64,000 bases of DNA from HXMU1420-13 sp034669965 (GTDB taxonomy: Bacteria; Bacteroidota; Rhodothermia; Balneolales; Balneolaceae): contig JAXMOK010000001.1 of assembly GCA_034669965.1 (NCBI GenBank), positions 186,001-250,000 on the forward strand, given 5' to 3'. Position numbers and translations under genes: made by a program. Positions 16,838-26,670 of this stretch are shown here, piece by piece (the stretch's first letter is position 1; every line of letters begins with the position of its first letter). The notes under the pieces are model-generated. The model did no database searches. It saw only the letters and a list, made by a program, of their open reading frames with translations, and was not told where the DNA came from.

Positions 16838-18029
16838 ATCGGAACGCAAATATATCATCGGGTTAGTTTCGATCACATTGATCGCCATTACAATTAGATT
16901 GTTACGTCCTGCCCCAATCGATTGGTCTGAGGGATATTCGGCATCCGAGATAAAACCATTTGGTGGCTACATTTTATTTAATGAGTTACCTACTCTTTTT
17001 CCTGAAGATGCCATTAGCACAAATCTGAACCCGGTATTTGAATTGATCATGGATACCACTCGTTCTAATTACATTTTCATTAATCAGTCGCTTACGTTCG
17101 ACGAATTCGAAACTCAAATTTTACTTGATAAAGTAAATGCTGGAAGTAATGTATTTATGGCCACCTGGAACTTCCAAGGCGCGCTTGCAGATAGTTTAAA
17201 TATTGCATTCATGAATGGGTTTCCAGGAATAAACCCAAGTATCAATTCACTTGATTCACTCATTCAACGTAGAGTTGACTTTTCGAACCCCAGCCTCAAC
17301 GATCCTACCGGTTGGTATTTTCCTGCCGGACTCATCGAAACGTACATTTCGAAATTTGATACAACAAAATCCGTAGTACTTGGTAATGTTGGTGCAAAAC
17401 GAGTGAATTTTATTAAATATAAACTGGGAGATGGTGCCATTTATATACACACTAATCCTTTTTTATTTACTAATTATTTTCTTCGCGATGTAAACCGTTA
17501 CGATTATTCTTTTAAGGCTCTTTCATATTTACCGGAACGGCCAACAGTATGGGACGAATATTATAAAATTGGGCGCCAACAATTTAACAGCCCGATGGCG
17601 TATTTTGCATCTCAACCTACACTTAGGATAGCCTGGTTTGTTACTCTTTTTGGTTTAATCATCTATCTGATTTTTGGTTCTAAACGCAAACAAAGAATCA
17701 TCCCTCAAATTAATCCGGTAAAAAACAGCAGTATTGAATTTGCAGCTACAATCGCAAATCTCTACCTAAATAATGGTACTCATTCCGAATTGTTAGATAA
17801 AAAAATTCTGTTTTTTAAAGAATATCTCCGAACAAATATCGGAGTTAACACCAACTTCGAGCAATCTGATGCAGAACAAGTAGCTCACCGATCAGGATTA
17901 GATCAATCCGAAATTCAAACTCTTTTTTCTAAGATTCGGTCTATTAATACAAATTCCGAAATTTCAATCGAACAACTTAAACATGTAACTGATCAAATAG
18001 ATTGGTTCTACAAACATTCTCAACGCTGA
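16830..18029 (+). CDS. DUF4350-domain membrane protein
   Basis: 399 residues. One N-terminal helix (8-22); a periplasmic DUF4350 domain (about 35-240) starting with the conserved GYSASEIKPFGGYILFNEL; a second helix (about 268-285); and a cytoplasmic helical tail. DUF4350 domains have a glutamine-amidotransferase-like fold without evident catalysis. Overlaps the DUF4129 gene by 8 bases; its TGA shares one base with the moxR ATG. Confidence 0.85.
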   Translation: MSKSERKYIIGLVSITLIAITIRLLRPAPIDWSEGYSASEIKPFGGYILFNELPTLFPEDAISTNLNPVFELIMDTTRSNYIFINQSLTFDEFETQILLDKVNAGSNVFMATWNFQGALADSLNIAFMNGFPGINPSINSLDSLIQRRVDFSNPSLNDPTGWYFPAGLIETYISKFDTTKSVVLGNVGAKRVNFIKYKLGDGAIYIHTNPFLFTNYFLRDVNRYDYSFKALSYLPERPTVWDEYYKIGRQQFNSPMAYFASQPTLRIAWFVTLFGLIIYLIFGSKRKQRIIPQINPVKNSSIEFAATIANLYLNNGTHSELLDKKILFFKEYLRTNIGVNTNFEQSDAEQVAHRSGLDQSEIQTLFSKIRSINTNSEISIEQLKHVTDQIDWFYKHSQR

Positions 18030-19030
18030 TGGAAGATACATCTACTAATTCACCAAACGAAGAGACCTTCAAAAACCGTATCGACTTAACCGAACTCAAT
18101 AAGATGGTAGATCGTATCCGGGCTGAAATTCGCAAGGTGATTATCGGCCAAAACGAGTTTATTGATTTACTTATTTGCGGCTTACTTGCCAACGGACATG
18201 TGTTGGTTGAAGGCGTTCCCGGAGTTGCTAAAACGCTTACCGTTCGGATTTTGGCTAAAACCATCGATACCGGGTTTTCAAGAATTCAGTTTACTCCAGA
18301 TTTAATGCCGGCTGATATCATCGGAACCACGATTTTCAACTCAAAGAACAGTGATTTTGAATTCAAAAAAGGCCCGATATTTTCGAATCTGGTTCTGATT
18401 GACGAAATCAACCGTTCACCGGCGAAAACTCAATCTGCGTTGTTTGAGGTGATGCAGGAGCAGCAAATCACAGTTGATGGCCATACCTACCCAATGGATG
18501 ATCCATTTATGGTAATTGCCACACAGAATCCCATCGAGCATGAAGGAACGTACCGTTTACCTGAAGCTCAGCTTGATCGATTCTTGTTTAAAATTGATGT
18601 AGGCTATCCAACTGTTGAAGATGAAGTTGCCATTTTGGATGGAAGCTATCGCCGAAAAGCCGCTCCTGATACCGAACAAATCGAAGCCGTTATTTCTTCA
18701 GATGAATTAACTCAACAGCGCCGCAGAGTACAAGAAGTGCATGTTGAGAAAGAAATCATGGGCTACATTGCACAACTAGTACACGAAACGCGTAATTCTG
18801 CCTCTATCTTGATTGGTGCTTCACCTCGAGCTTCGGTATATGTAATGAAAGCGGCACAAGCCTGGGCAGCCATGCACGGTAGAGACTTCATCACTCCTCA
18901 AGATGTGAAAGAGATATTCGTATCTGCTCTTCGCCATCGTATCTCTCTAACGCCCGAAAAAGAGATGGAAGGAATCACTCCCGATGCTGTGCTAAAACAA
19001 TTAGCAAACAAAGTTGAAGTGCCTCGCTAG
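18029..19030 (+). CDS. MoxR-family AAA+ ATPase
   Basis: 333 residues. Walker A GVPGVAKT (62-69), Walker B LVLIDEINRSPAKTQ, the EVMQEQQ insert, sensor ATQNPIEHEGTYRLPEAQLDRF and a C-terminal lid. ATG 18029 is preferred to an in-frame TTG at 18002 because it overlaps the upstream stop as TGATG. MoxR ATPases act as chaperones that activate or assemble partner proteins; the DUF58 protein translated from the next overlapping start is the expected partner. Confidence 0.93.
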   Translation: MEDTSTNSPNEETFKNRIDLTELNKMVDRIRAEIRKVIIGQNEFIDLLICGLLANGHVLVEGVPGVAKTLTVRILAKTIDTGFSRIQFTPDLMPADIIGTTIFNSKNSDFEFKKGPIFSNLVLIDEINRSPAKTQSALFEVMQEQQITVDGHTYPMDDPFMVIATQNPIEHEGTYRLPEAQLDRFLFKIDVGYPTVEDEVAILDGSYRRKAAPDTEQIEAVISSDELTQQRRRVQEVHVEKEIMGYIAQLVHETRNSASILIGASPRASVYVMKAAQAWAAMHGRDFITPQDVKEIFVSALRHRISLTPEKEMEGITPDAVLKQLANKVEVPR

Positions 19031-20361
19031 TGCAGTTTATCCGAAGTTTATACATAGCACCCCGATTTTACCTTGCCCTATTTTCGATAGCTGTTTTGTT
19101 TACGATTGGCTTTTTTGTGGATGTAGTCATCGCCATCGCAGAAATTGCATCTATCGGAGTTATTGTAATCTGTTTGGTCGATCTCTTGCTTCTATATAGT
19201 AAACAGTCTGGCATAGAAGCATCTCGGATTGTCCCAAAACGGCTTTCAAATGGCGATGAGAACACTATTAATCTTCATGTGAAGTCTAATTATGGTATTT
19301 CTACATCGGTTCAAATAATTGACGAAATCCCGATACAATTTCAGATACGAGATTTTTCAATCCACCAAACTTTTGACCAATTCTCAGAACATCAATTTTC
19401 GTACAAACTTACACCGGTTAATCGCGGTGATTTTGATTTCGGATCAATTAATTTATTTGTTCAAACTAACTTGTCTTTGTTTAAGCGTCGGTTTACAGAG
19501 AAGGCTCACCAAACAGTTCCGGTCTATCCATCTTACATTCAGATGCGCAAATTTGAGATGTACGCCATTTCAAATCGACTTACTGATCTAGGGGTTAAAA
19601 AAGTACGCCGGCTTGGGCATACAATGGAATTTGATCAAATTAAAGAGTATGTACGAGGTGACGATATTCGATCGATCAACTGGAAAGCCACCGCTCGCAG
19701 TAATCATTTGATGATAAATCAGTATCAAGATGAGCGATCTCAGCAAATCATCAATTTGGTAGATCTTGGTCGCGTGATGAAAATGCCTTTTGATGGACTT
19801 CAGCTACTAGAATATGCCATTAATACTAGTTTGGTTCTATCAAATATCGCAGTGCTAAAAGAGGACAAAGCAGGATTGATTTCTTTTTCGAACGATAAAC
19901 TAACAGTTGTACCACCGGATAAGAAAAGAACGCATGTGCGTAAGATTCAACAGGCACTATATAATATCGACACAAACTTTATGGAGTCGGATTACGACAA
20001 ACTCTTGGTTGGTTTGAAATCACATATCAAACAAAGAAGCCTGATTTTACTATACACTAATTTCGAAACGTTGAGTAGTATGGAAAGGCAATTACCGTAT
20101 TTGCGAAAGATTGCCAAAGATCATCTCTTGGTAACTATCTTTTTTGAAAATACTGAACTTACATCGCTCACTCAACAAGACTCAGAAAATGTTTCGGATA
20201 TCTATCTTAAAACAATTGCAGAGAAATTCAGTTTTGAGAAAAAGCAGATCATAAAATCGCTAACTAGCTACGGAATCCATAGTATTTACACCCCACCACA
20301 GGAACTGACGATCAATGCAATAAATAAATATCTTGAACTGAAAGCACGAGCCTTGATCTAG
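19030..20361 (+). CDS. DUF58 (vWA-like) membrane-anchored protein
   Basis: 443 residues. Two adjacent N-terminal helices (about 10-55), then a beta-rich segment, then the DUF58 signature at about 205-235 (FDQIKEYVRGDDIRSINWKAT) leading into a vWA-like fold with a degenerate metal site (NLVDLGRVM). Begins at GTG 19030, overlapping the moxR TAG by one base. Probable MoxR client in an envelope-maintenance complex. Confidence 0.9.
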   Translation: MQFIRSLYIAPRFYLALFSIAVLFTIGFFVDVVIAIAEIASIGVIVICLVDLLLLYSKQSGIEASRIVPKRLSNGDENTINLHVKSNYGISTSVQIIDEIPIQFQIRDFSIHQTFDQFSEHQFSYKLTPVNRGDFDFGSINLFVQTNLSLFKRRFTEKAHQTVPVYPSYIQMRKFEMYAISNRLTDLGVKKVRRLGHTMEFDQIKEYVRGDDIRSINWKATARSNHLMINQYQDERSQQIINLVDLGRVMKMPFDGLQLLEYAINTSLVLSNIAVLKEDKAGLISFSNDKLTVVPPDKKRTHVRKIQQALYNIDTNFMESDYDKLLVGLKSHIKQRSLILLYTNFETLSSMERQLPYLRKIAKDHLLVTIFFENTELTSLTQQDSENVSDIYLKTIAEKFSFEKKQIIKSLTSYGIHSIYTPPQELTINAINKYLELKARALI

Positions 20362-21422
20362 TCGGCTTCGAATAGTCTTAGAACATCTCTGAATTCTAAA
20401 TCTTCGATACCACGTTCGCTTAATTCTTGATAGAAACTCTCCGGCACACCTTGATTGTACAAAGCTAAAGCACCTCGGAAATTCATTTCATCGAAAATAT
20501 CTGCTTCACCCATAGCTTGGATATAACTCAAAGGTACATTCTGATTGTAAAGGGTGATTATTCCTGATGCCCCCATTTCATCAAATAAATCTGAGTCGCC
20601 AACCCCTTTCATATATTCTAAAGGAATTTCTCTTTCATATATCGCTATGATTCCACTTGCCGACATTTCGTCAAAAAGATCATAGGATGCTAATGCCTGA
20701 ACATATTCGGCACTGATACCTCGGTTATAAACTCCAATTAAGCCATTACCCGACATCTCGTCGAATAAATCGTATTGGCCCAAAGTAAAAATATATTCAG
20801 AAGGTACGTTACGATTGTAAAGTCCAATAATTCCGGCTGCACCCATTTCATCAAAAAGATCCGAGGCTCCTAATTCGTTTAGATATTTTGCAGGTATATT
20901 TTTATCAAAAATGCTGATTATCCCTGCAGCGGATAGATCATCAAATAAATCCGATTCTTCCAGAACGTTGATGTAGCTAAGCGGAATATTTCGATCATAA
21001 AGAGTTTGAGCATTTGAAACCGACGGATTATCAGTGATCTCAAAACTGCGCAGAGCAGTAGCGTAGTCCAAAAAGCTACCACTTATATCAAATGCCTCCA
21101 TGGCTTGCTCCCGGGTGTCATCACCGGATTGACTTGATTGCTGAATGGGAACAACCGGGGCGGGTAATACTGGTGCAGGCACTTCAGTAAGTTCGTTTTC
21201 ACTATCGCCAAAAAAACGTTCAAACTGGTTGAGTGGATTCATGAAGTAGATGAACACTATAGCAACAAAAATCAGCCAAAAACCATATTTCCTTTTCTTA
21301 AGGCCTTCCTGTTCAAATGAATCCGTTTCCGTTTCTATGTCCAGCTCAGATTTCTCACGCAAGTAATCATCAAGATCAAAATCCTGATTGTTGTTTGGCC
21401 GAACCCTTTCTTTATTTCTCAT
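20358..21422 (-). CDS. single-pass membrane protein with seven 30-residue helical repeats
   Basis: 354 residues, no named family. A charged cytoplasmic N-terminus (1-45), one helix (46-61), a linker rich in Pro/Val/Ser (75-110), then seven consecutive 30-residue units from about 145 to the end. Unit consensus: (N/G)(I/V)P.EY...LG..DLFDEM...GII.LYN. Unit 7 is degenerate. The period and pattern suggest an alpha-solenoid exposed in the periplasm. It overlaps convergent DUF58 by 4 bases and lies 64 bp after the start of the E1 gene's downstream side. Function unknown; a scaffold or protein-interaction role is likely. Confidence 0.8.
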   Translation of the reverse strand: MRNKERVRPNNNQDFDLDDYLREKSELDIETETDSFEQEGLKKRKYGFWLIFVAIVFIYFMNPLNQFERFFGDSENELTEVPAPVLPAPVVPIQQSSQSGDDTREQAMEAFDISGSFLDYATALRSFEITDNPSVSNAQTLYDRNIPLSYINVLEESDLFDDLSAAGIISIFDKNIPAKYLNELGASDLFDEMGAAGIIGLYNRNVPSEYIFTLGQYDLFDEMSGNGLIGVYNRGISAEYVQALASYDLFDEMSASGIIAIYEREIPLEYMKGVGDSDLFDEMGASGIITLYNQNVPLSYIQAMGEADIFDEMNFRGALALYNQGVPESFYQELSERGIEDLEFRDVLRLFEAD

Positions 21423-21486
21423 ACCAGATGTGCTTTATGTTACTGCATCTAGCACGATTATAAATGCCGAAAGTTACATTTCTAAC

Positions 21487-23907
21487 TTATTCGTAGATAG
21501 ATGGAAACTTTGCAGGCTCACATTCCTGCATCATTGAATAAATCTCATCGAAAATGTCTTCTGCATTCGGTTTGCTAAAGTAATCGCCATCAGAAGCATA
21601 CGCCGGACGGTGTTCCTGAGCTGTTAAACAGCGAGGTTCCGAATCGAGAAAGTAATATGCATTTTGCGTTTGTAGTACGTTCTGTAAAATATAAGCCGAA
21701 GCTCCACCCGGAACATCTTCATCTACAATCAATAATCGATTCGTCTTTTTTATAGAGTCAGCAATCATAGCATTGATATCGAATGGCATGAGTGTTCTTA
21801 CATCGATCAATTCGATATTAATACCTACATCTTTGAGTTGTGGAATAATAGATTCAATGATGTTAAACGTTGCGCCGTACGAAACTACGGTTATATCAGA
21901 GCCTTGATGTACGATCTCAGGTATTCCTAAAGGCGTAGTAAATTCACCGATGTTGTCTGGTTGTTTCTCCTTTAAGCGATAGCCGTTTAACGGCTCTATT
22001 ACGATGGCAGGATCATCGCCTTTAAGTAGCAGATTATAAAAACCAGCTGCTTCTGTAAGGTTTCTTGGCACGCATAAGTGCATGCCTCTTGCTCCGCTTA
22101 AAATTACGCCCATTGGCGAACCGGAGTGCCAAATTCCTTCCAATCTATGTCCGCGTGTTCGTACAATTACCGGAGCAGCCTGGCGGCCCTTTGTACGGTA
22201 ACGTAATGTTGCCAAATCATCGCTCAACACATAAAAACAATATAGCAGATAATCTAAATACTGGATCTCCGCAATTGGACGTAGTCCCCGAAGAGCCATG
22301 CCAATGCCTTGACCAAGTATGGTGGCTTCGCGAATGCCTGTATCAGCGATGCGAAGTTTTCCATATTTCTCCTGCAAGCCTTCGAGACCTTTATTTACAT
22401 CACCTAAAGCCCCAACATCTTCACCAAATGTTAGCAAATTTGGGTATTGGGCAAATAGTTTGTCAAAATTATTTCGAAGAACAATACGGCCGTCAACATT
22501 ATCAGATTTTTCTGAAAAAATTGGAGCAACATGCTCTTGCTTCAAAGGCGACTTTGGAGTCTGACTTAATAAATGGCTATTGTAGCGTTCAGCATTTACT
22601 GGTTTATTCTCTTCCAGCCAGTTAACTAATTCTTTACGAGCTGTGAGATCAGAACCAATTGAAAATCTAACTGCTTTTTTTGCAACCGGCAGAATATCCT
22701 TACGAATTGCATTTGGTGATGACTTTAGCTTTCGCTCCAAATCGTTGAAACGGTCGTCATCAAGTTTCTTTTTTAACTCACTAACTTTTGAAAGAACAAA
22801 TGCTTTTTCTTTCTTCATTGGTTCGATATAGCTCGACCATGCTTTTGCTTTTGCCTCAGTAACTTCTTCAAGAGCTGAAGCTTCAATTTCATCTAATTGA
22901 GTTTCGGTAGCAATCTTTTTTGCCAGAATCCACTTTCTTAATTGGTTTAAGCAGCAATATTCAACTTCCCACTCCAATCGTTCTTTCGATTTATACCGTT
23001 CATGCGACCCTGAAGACGAATGACCTTGTGGTTGTGTTACCTCTTCAACATGAACAAGCACCGGTACGTGTTGTTCTCGTGCTATTTCCTCAGCTTTTTC
23101 GTAGGTAGCAAGTAACTGAGGATAATCCCATGCTTTAGCAGTTAATATTTCATAACCGGGCTCTTCTTCTGTTCGTTGGAAACCGGCAAGTACTTTCGAG
23201 ATACTTTCTTTTGTAGTTTGGTACTTTTTGGGAACCGATATTCCGTATCCATCATCCCAAACCGACATCACCATTGGAAGTTGCAGCACACCAACTGCAT
23301 TAATTGCTTCCCAGAAAACACCTTCCGAAGTAGAAGCGTCTCCGATAGTTCCAAATGCGATCTCGTTACCGCTATTCGAAAACTTTTTCCATTCTTTTCC
23401 TTTCAGCTTGGCTTCATTCCGATATACTTTAGAAGCCTGGGCAAGGCCAACTAAGCGAGCCATTTGTCCGGCAGTTGGAGAGATTCCACTTGAAGTATTT
23501 TTATTCTTCGTTTGATCGATCCAATTCCCATCCTCATCAACTAATTTACTAGCAAAATGAGAATTCATTTGCCTACCGGCCGAATTGGGATCTGCTTTAG
23601 AATCCGGATCTGCGTAGAGTTGTGCAAAAAATTGCTCAACAGTAACGCCTCCAATGGCCATCATTAAGGTTTGATCTCGGTAATAGCCCGAACGGAAATC
23701 ACCATTTCTAAACACTTTAGAAAGTGCAATTTGAGGCACTTCTTTCCCATCGCCAAAAATTCCAAACTTTGCTTTACCTGAAAGAACTTCTTTTCGGCCA
23801 ATAAGCGACATATACCGACTGGTCCAACCTAATCGATAATCGGCGAGAATCTCCTTCTTTTGAGCAGCGGAGAATTTACGTCGGGTCTTTGGCTTAACTT
23901 CTATCAT
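21487..23907 (-). CDS. fused alpha/beta subunit 2-oxoacid dehydrogenase E1 (branched-chain type)
   Basis: 806 residues: an E1-alpha-like half (about 1-420) fused to a complete E1-beta-like half (about 465-806). The alpha half holds the thiamine-diphosphate site GDASTSEG...DDGYGISVP. The beta half shows LTFGEDVGALGDVNKGLEGLQ, RIADTGIREATILGQGIGMAL, the PVIVRTRGHR/GIWHSGSP region and the VVSYGATFN/IDVRTLMPFD transketolase C-domain. It decarboxylates branched-chain or related 2-oxoacids and transfers the acyl group to an E2 lipoyl domain. E2 and E3 genes are not in the window. Such fusions are common in Bacteroidetes relatives. Confidence 0.92.
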   Translation of the reverse strand: MIEVKPKTRRKFSAAQKKEILADYRLGWTSRYMSLIGRKEVLSGKAKFGIFGDGKEVPQIALSKVFRNGDFRSGYYRDQTLMMAIGGVTVEQFFAQLYADPDSKADPNSAGRQMNSHFASKLVDEDGNWIDQTKNKNTSSGISPTAGQMARLVGLAQASKVYRNEAKLKGKEWKKFSNSGNEIAFGTIGDASTSEGVFWEAINAVGVLQLPMVMSVWDDGYGISVPKKYQTTKESISKVLAGFQRTEEEPGYEILTAKAWDYPQLLATYEKAEEIAREQHVPVLVHVEEVTQPQGHSSSGSHERYKSKERLEWEVEYCCLNQLRKWILAKKIATETQLDEIEASALEEVTEAKAKAWSSYIEPMKKEKAFVLSKVSELKKKLDDDRFNDLERKLKSSPNAIRKDILPVAKKAVRFSIGSDLTARKELVNWLEENKPVNAERYNSHLLSQTPKSPLKQEHVAPIFSEKSDNVDGRIVLRNNFDKLFAQYPNLLTFGEDVGALGDVNKGLEGLQEKYGKLRIADTGIREATILGQGIGMALRGLRPIAEIQYLDYLLYCFYVLSDDLATLRYRTKGRQAAPVIVRTRGHRLEGIWHSGSPMGVILSGARGMHLCVPRNLTEAAGFYNLLLKGDDPAIVIEPLNGYRLKEKQPDNIGEFTTPLGIPEIVHQGSDITVVSYGATFNIIESIIPQLKDVGINIELIDVRTLMPFDINAMIADSIKKTNRLLIVDEDVPGGASAYILQNVLQTQNAYYFLDSEPRCLTAQEHRPAYASDGDYFSKPNAEDIFDEIYSMMQECEPAKFPSIYE

Positions 23908-24049
23908 GGCAATGGTTTGTACTTACTTGACTATTTGGTAACTGTGAAAGGGCTTCCAATATACGATTTCGATGGCTTAGATTAAAGCAGAGAATCATTA
24001 TTTCGAAGCCCTATTTATGCCTTATATCTAATAAAATAAATTATTTATT

Positions 24050-25438
24050 CTATTCAGTAAAACCGCCTTTCGTCATTTTGATTGGGTCTAAAGCATCTTT
24101 CAATTCTTGCTCAGAAAGGTCGGTCATTTCTAATGCTACGTCCAATAAAGCTCTGTTTTCGGCATAGGATTTTTTGGCAATTTTTGCGGCCAGGTCATAT
24201 CCAATTATTGGATTTAAGGCAGTAACTAAAATCGGATTTCTCCCAACTTTTTCTGCAATTACATCTTCACGCACTGTAAGTTTTGAAACCGAACGGTCGG
24301 CAAGATTTCGAGAAGCATTTGCAAGTATCTTGATCGACTCAAGTAAATTATGTGCTACCATCGGCAACATTACATTCAGCTCGAAGTTGCCATTTAGCCC
24401 ACCAACAGTAATAGCTGCATCGTTCCCAATTACCTGTGCACAAACCATGTTTACCGACTCCTCAATAACAGGGTTCACTTTACCCGGCATAATAGAAGAT
24501 CCTGGTTGTAAAGCTGCAAGTTGCACTTCACCAATACCAGAATTTGGCCCCGAATTCATCCAGCGTAAATCGTTTGAAATTTTCATCAAACTTACTGCAA
24601 TGGTTTTTAGCTGGCCGCTTAACTCAACAGGAGCGTCTACTGTAGCCTGAGCTTCAAAATGATTGGTGGCTTCTTCAAAAGCTGCATCGGTTAAATCACT
24701 AACTGTGGCTGCAAATGTTTTTCCGAAATCGGAATGTGTATTGATACCGGTTCCTACAGCTGTTCCACCTTGAGGGAGTTCTTTAATTCGTTCAAGAGCA
24801 GCTTTCACTCGCTCGATGCCAAGTTCTAATTGGCGTGCATAGCCACCAAATTCCTGCTCGATGGTTACCGGCATTGCATCCATCAGGTGTGTGCGTCCGG
24901 TTTTAACTACATGAGCGTATTCGGCTCCTTTTGCTAAAAAAGTATCTTTTAAGTGCGTTAAAGACGGAATCAACTCTCTTTGAACTGATATAACAGCTGC
25001 AATTCGGATAGCAGTAGGAATTACATCGTTCGAACTTTGGCCAAAATTTACATGGTCGTTTGGATGGATTCGATCGTCACCTTCTTTACCCACATTAGCA
25101 ATATGGCTGATAACTTCATTCGAATTCATATTGCTCGAAGTGCCCGATCCGGTTTGAAAAATATCGATTACAAATTGATCGTCATGTTTGCCTTCAATTA
25201 CTTCGGTAGCTGCAGCCATGATAGCATCGGCTTTTGCTTCATCCAGTAAGCCCAATGTTTTATTAGCTGAAGCAGCCGCTTTTTTTACAGTACCCAAAGC
25301 TTCGATAAATTCACGACTAAATCGAATCCCAGAAATAGGAAAATTATCATTAGCACGTTGAGTTTGTGCACCATAAAGTGCGTTTACGGGCACTTTAATT
25401 TCGCCCATACTGTCTTTCTCGATTCTGTAATCGCTCAT
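24050..25438 (-). CDS. fumC: class II fumarate hydratase
   Basis: 462 residues, the usual length, hydrating fumarate to malate in the TCA cycle. Family signatures: TGSGTSSNMNSNEVI, the SSNDVIPTAIRIA and TGRTHLMDAMPVT histidine region, and GSSIMPGKVNPV (catalytic Ser loop). No cysteine iron-sulfur ligands, confirming class II. The 142-bp interval towards the E1 gene holds no convincing terminator. Confidence 0.97.
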   Translation of the reverse strand: MSDYRIEKDSMGEIKVPVNALYGAQTQRANDNFPISGIRFSREFIEALGTVKKAAASANKTLGLLDEAKADAIMAAATEVIEGKHDDQFVIDIFQTGSGTSSNMNSNEVISHIANVGKEGDDRIHPNDHVNFGQSSNDVIPTAIRIAAVISVQRELIPSLTHLKDTFLAKGAEYAHVVKTGRTHLMDAMPVTIEQEFGGYARQLELGIERVKAALERIKELPQGGTAVGTGINTHSDFGKTFAATVSDLTDAAFEEATNHFEAQATVDAPVELSGQLKTIAVSLMKISNDLRWMNSGPNSGIGEVQLAALQPGSSIMPGKVNPVIEESVNMVCAQVIGNDAAITVGGLNGNFELNVMLPMVAHNLLESIKILANASRNLADRSVSKLTVREDVIAEKVGRNPILVTALNPIIGYDLAAKIAKKSYAENRALLDVALEMTDLSEQELKDALDPIKMTKGGFTE

Positions 25439-25539
25439 AACTTTCAGGTTTTCTATTAATCTAAATTTTTGTTTTCGAACTACTACGTAAAATTTATGGT
25501 CCTGTAAGTTTCCATTACAGTATGAACATGATATGAAGA

Positions 25540-26661
25540 CTAAAGAGCCTTCGCGTACATATTATATTTTTTATCAACTTTTGCACCAAGGCGCTCAGCT
25601 ACACGCACCATATCAACATTGTTGTTTAGCACCCAGCTGATTTCTGAACGATCGTAACCTTTAGTTTTGCCTCGTTCTATAGTTCTTTGATTCAACAATG
25701 CCTCAATGCCTCTTCCCTGATATTCCGGCAATACTCCCATCAATGCAGTTCGAAGTTCGTTTATTTTCTTTCGTCCGAAAAGCAGTTTAAAAATCCCAAA
25801 TGGAAACAGATTTCCATTCATAGTTTTGAACAGTGTATTCAAATTAGGTATCGAGATGGAAAAACCAACAGGTCTTCCGTCAATTTCGGCGATGTGGGCT
25901 ACATCGGCATCAAGAATCAACTTAAAATCATTCGCCGTACTTTGTAGCTCTTCTTTTGTTAGCGGAAGAAATCCCCAATTATCTTTCCACGCTTGATTGT
26001 AAATCTCCCGAACTATTTCAACTTCGTCTTTAATTCGCTTCATATTTATTTGGCGAAAGCTCAAACCGGGATTACGCTTATGAACAATTTCGGTAGCTCT
26101 TTTCATCCGATCAGCGATAACATCATCTTGAGTAATCATGAAAGCCAGTAGCTCCATCTCGACTTCATAGCCACATGTTTCAACTAATTTAGGGTAGAAA
26201 GGTTTAGAATATGGCATCATTACAAAAGGATCGCGATCAAAACCATCTGATAAGATACCAATCATATCCATCATCCCGGGACTTGCAGGACCCAGCACTT
26301 TCGTCATCCCTTTGTCACGAAGCCAATCTTCAGCTACTCTAAAAAGAAAATTTGCAGTTGGTTGATGATCGATGCACTCAAAAAAACCGAAATGTCCGGT
26401 TTTCGTTTTGTGATATTCATTGAAACGATGATCGACTGTAGCTGAGATACGGCCGGCGATTTTCCCGTTGTGCTCTGCTATAAACAAAGCAATATCCGCA
26501 TTTTGATAAAACGGATTTTTCTTAGTATCGATCAGTTTCTTTTGATCTAACCGTAAAGGAGGGACAAAGTTGGGATCGTTTTGATAATGAGAATAGGGGA
26601 ATTCCAGAAATTTCTTTTTCTCGTCATCGGTTGTGACGATAGTTATCCCCGTAGTATCCAT
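25540..26661 (-). CDS. GNAT-fold acyltransferase, candidate bacterial ceramide synthase (bCerS-like)
   Basis: 373 residues. An N-terminal half typical of the long GNAT proteins (LEFPYSHYQNDPNFVPPLR; KVLGPASPGMMDMIGIL) is followed by a GNAT core with acyl-CoA motif A, GVLPEYQGRGIEALL, near residues 310-325. It lies 9 bases after the palmitoyltransferase-type gene. In Caulobacter and Porphyromonas, long GNAT proteins linked to serine palmitoyltransferase N-acylate the sphingoid base (bCerS). The same role, or N-acylation of a capnine-type sulfonolipid base, is inferred here from family type and adjacency. A plain N-acetyltransferase cannot be excluded by sequence alone. Confidence 0.72.
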   Translation of the reverse strand: MDTTGITIVTTDDEKKKFLEFPYSHYQNDPNFVPPLRLDQKKLIDTKKNPFYQNADIALFIAEHNGKIAGRISATVDHRFNEYHKTKTGHFGFFECIDHQPTANFLFRVAEDWLRDKGMTKVLGPASPGMMDMIGILSDGFDRDPFVMMPYSKPFYPKLVETCGYEVEMELLAFMITQDDVIADRMKRATEIVHKRNPGLSFRQINMKRIKDEVEIVREIYNQAWKDNWGFLPLTKEELQSTANDFKLILDADVAHIAEIDGRPVGFSISIPNLNTLFKTMNGNLFPFGIFKLLFGRKKINELRTALMGVLPEYQGRGIEALLNQRTIERGKTKGYDRSEISWVLNNNVDMVRVAERLGAKVDKKYNMYAKAL

Positions 26662-26670
26662 ATCCTATTA

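Noticed and set aside
23949..24012. AGGGCTTC ... GAAGCCCT inverted repeat between fumC and the E1 gene as a terminator or riboswitch
   Set aside because: Arms are 48 bases apart with no T-run on either side and no recognised aptamer pattern.
25502..25520. CTGTAA/TTACAG hairpin after the GNAT gene as a terminator
   Set aside because: Only 6 bp, AT-rich, and not followed by a T-run in the gene's direction.
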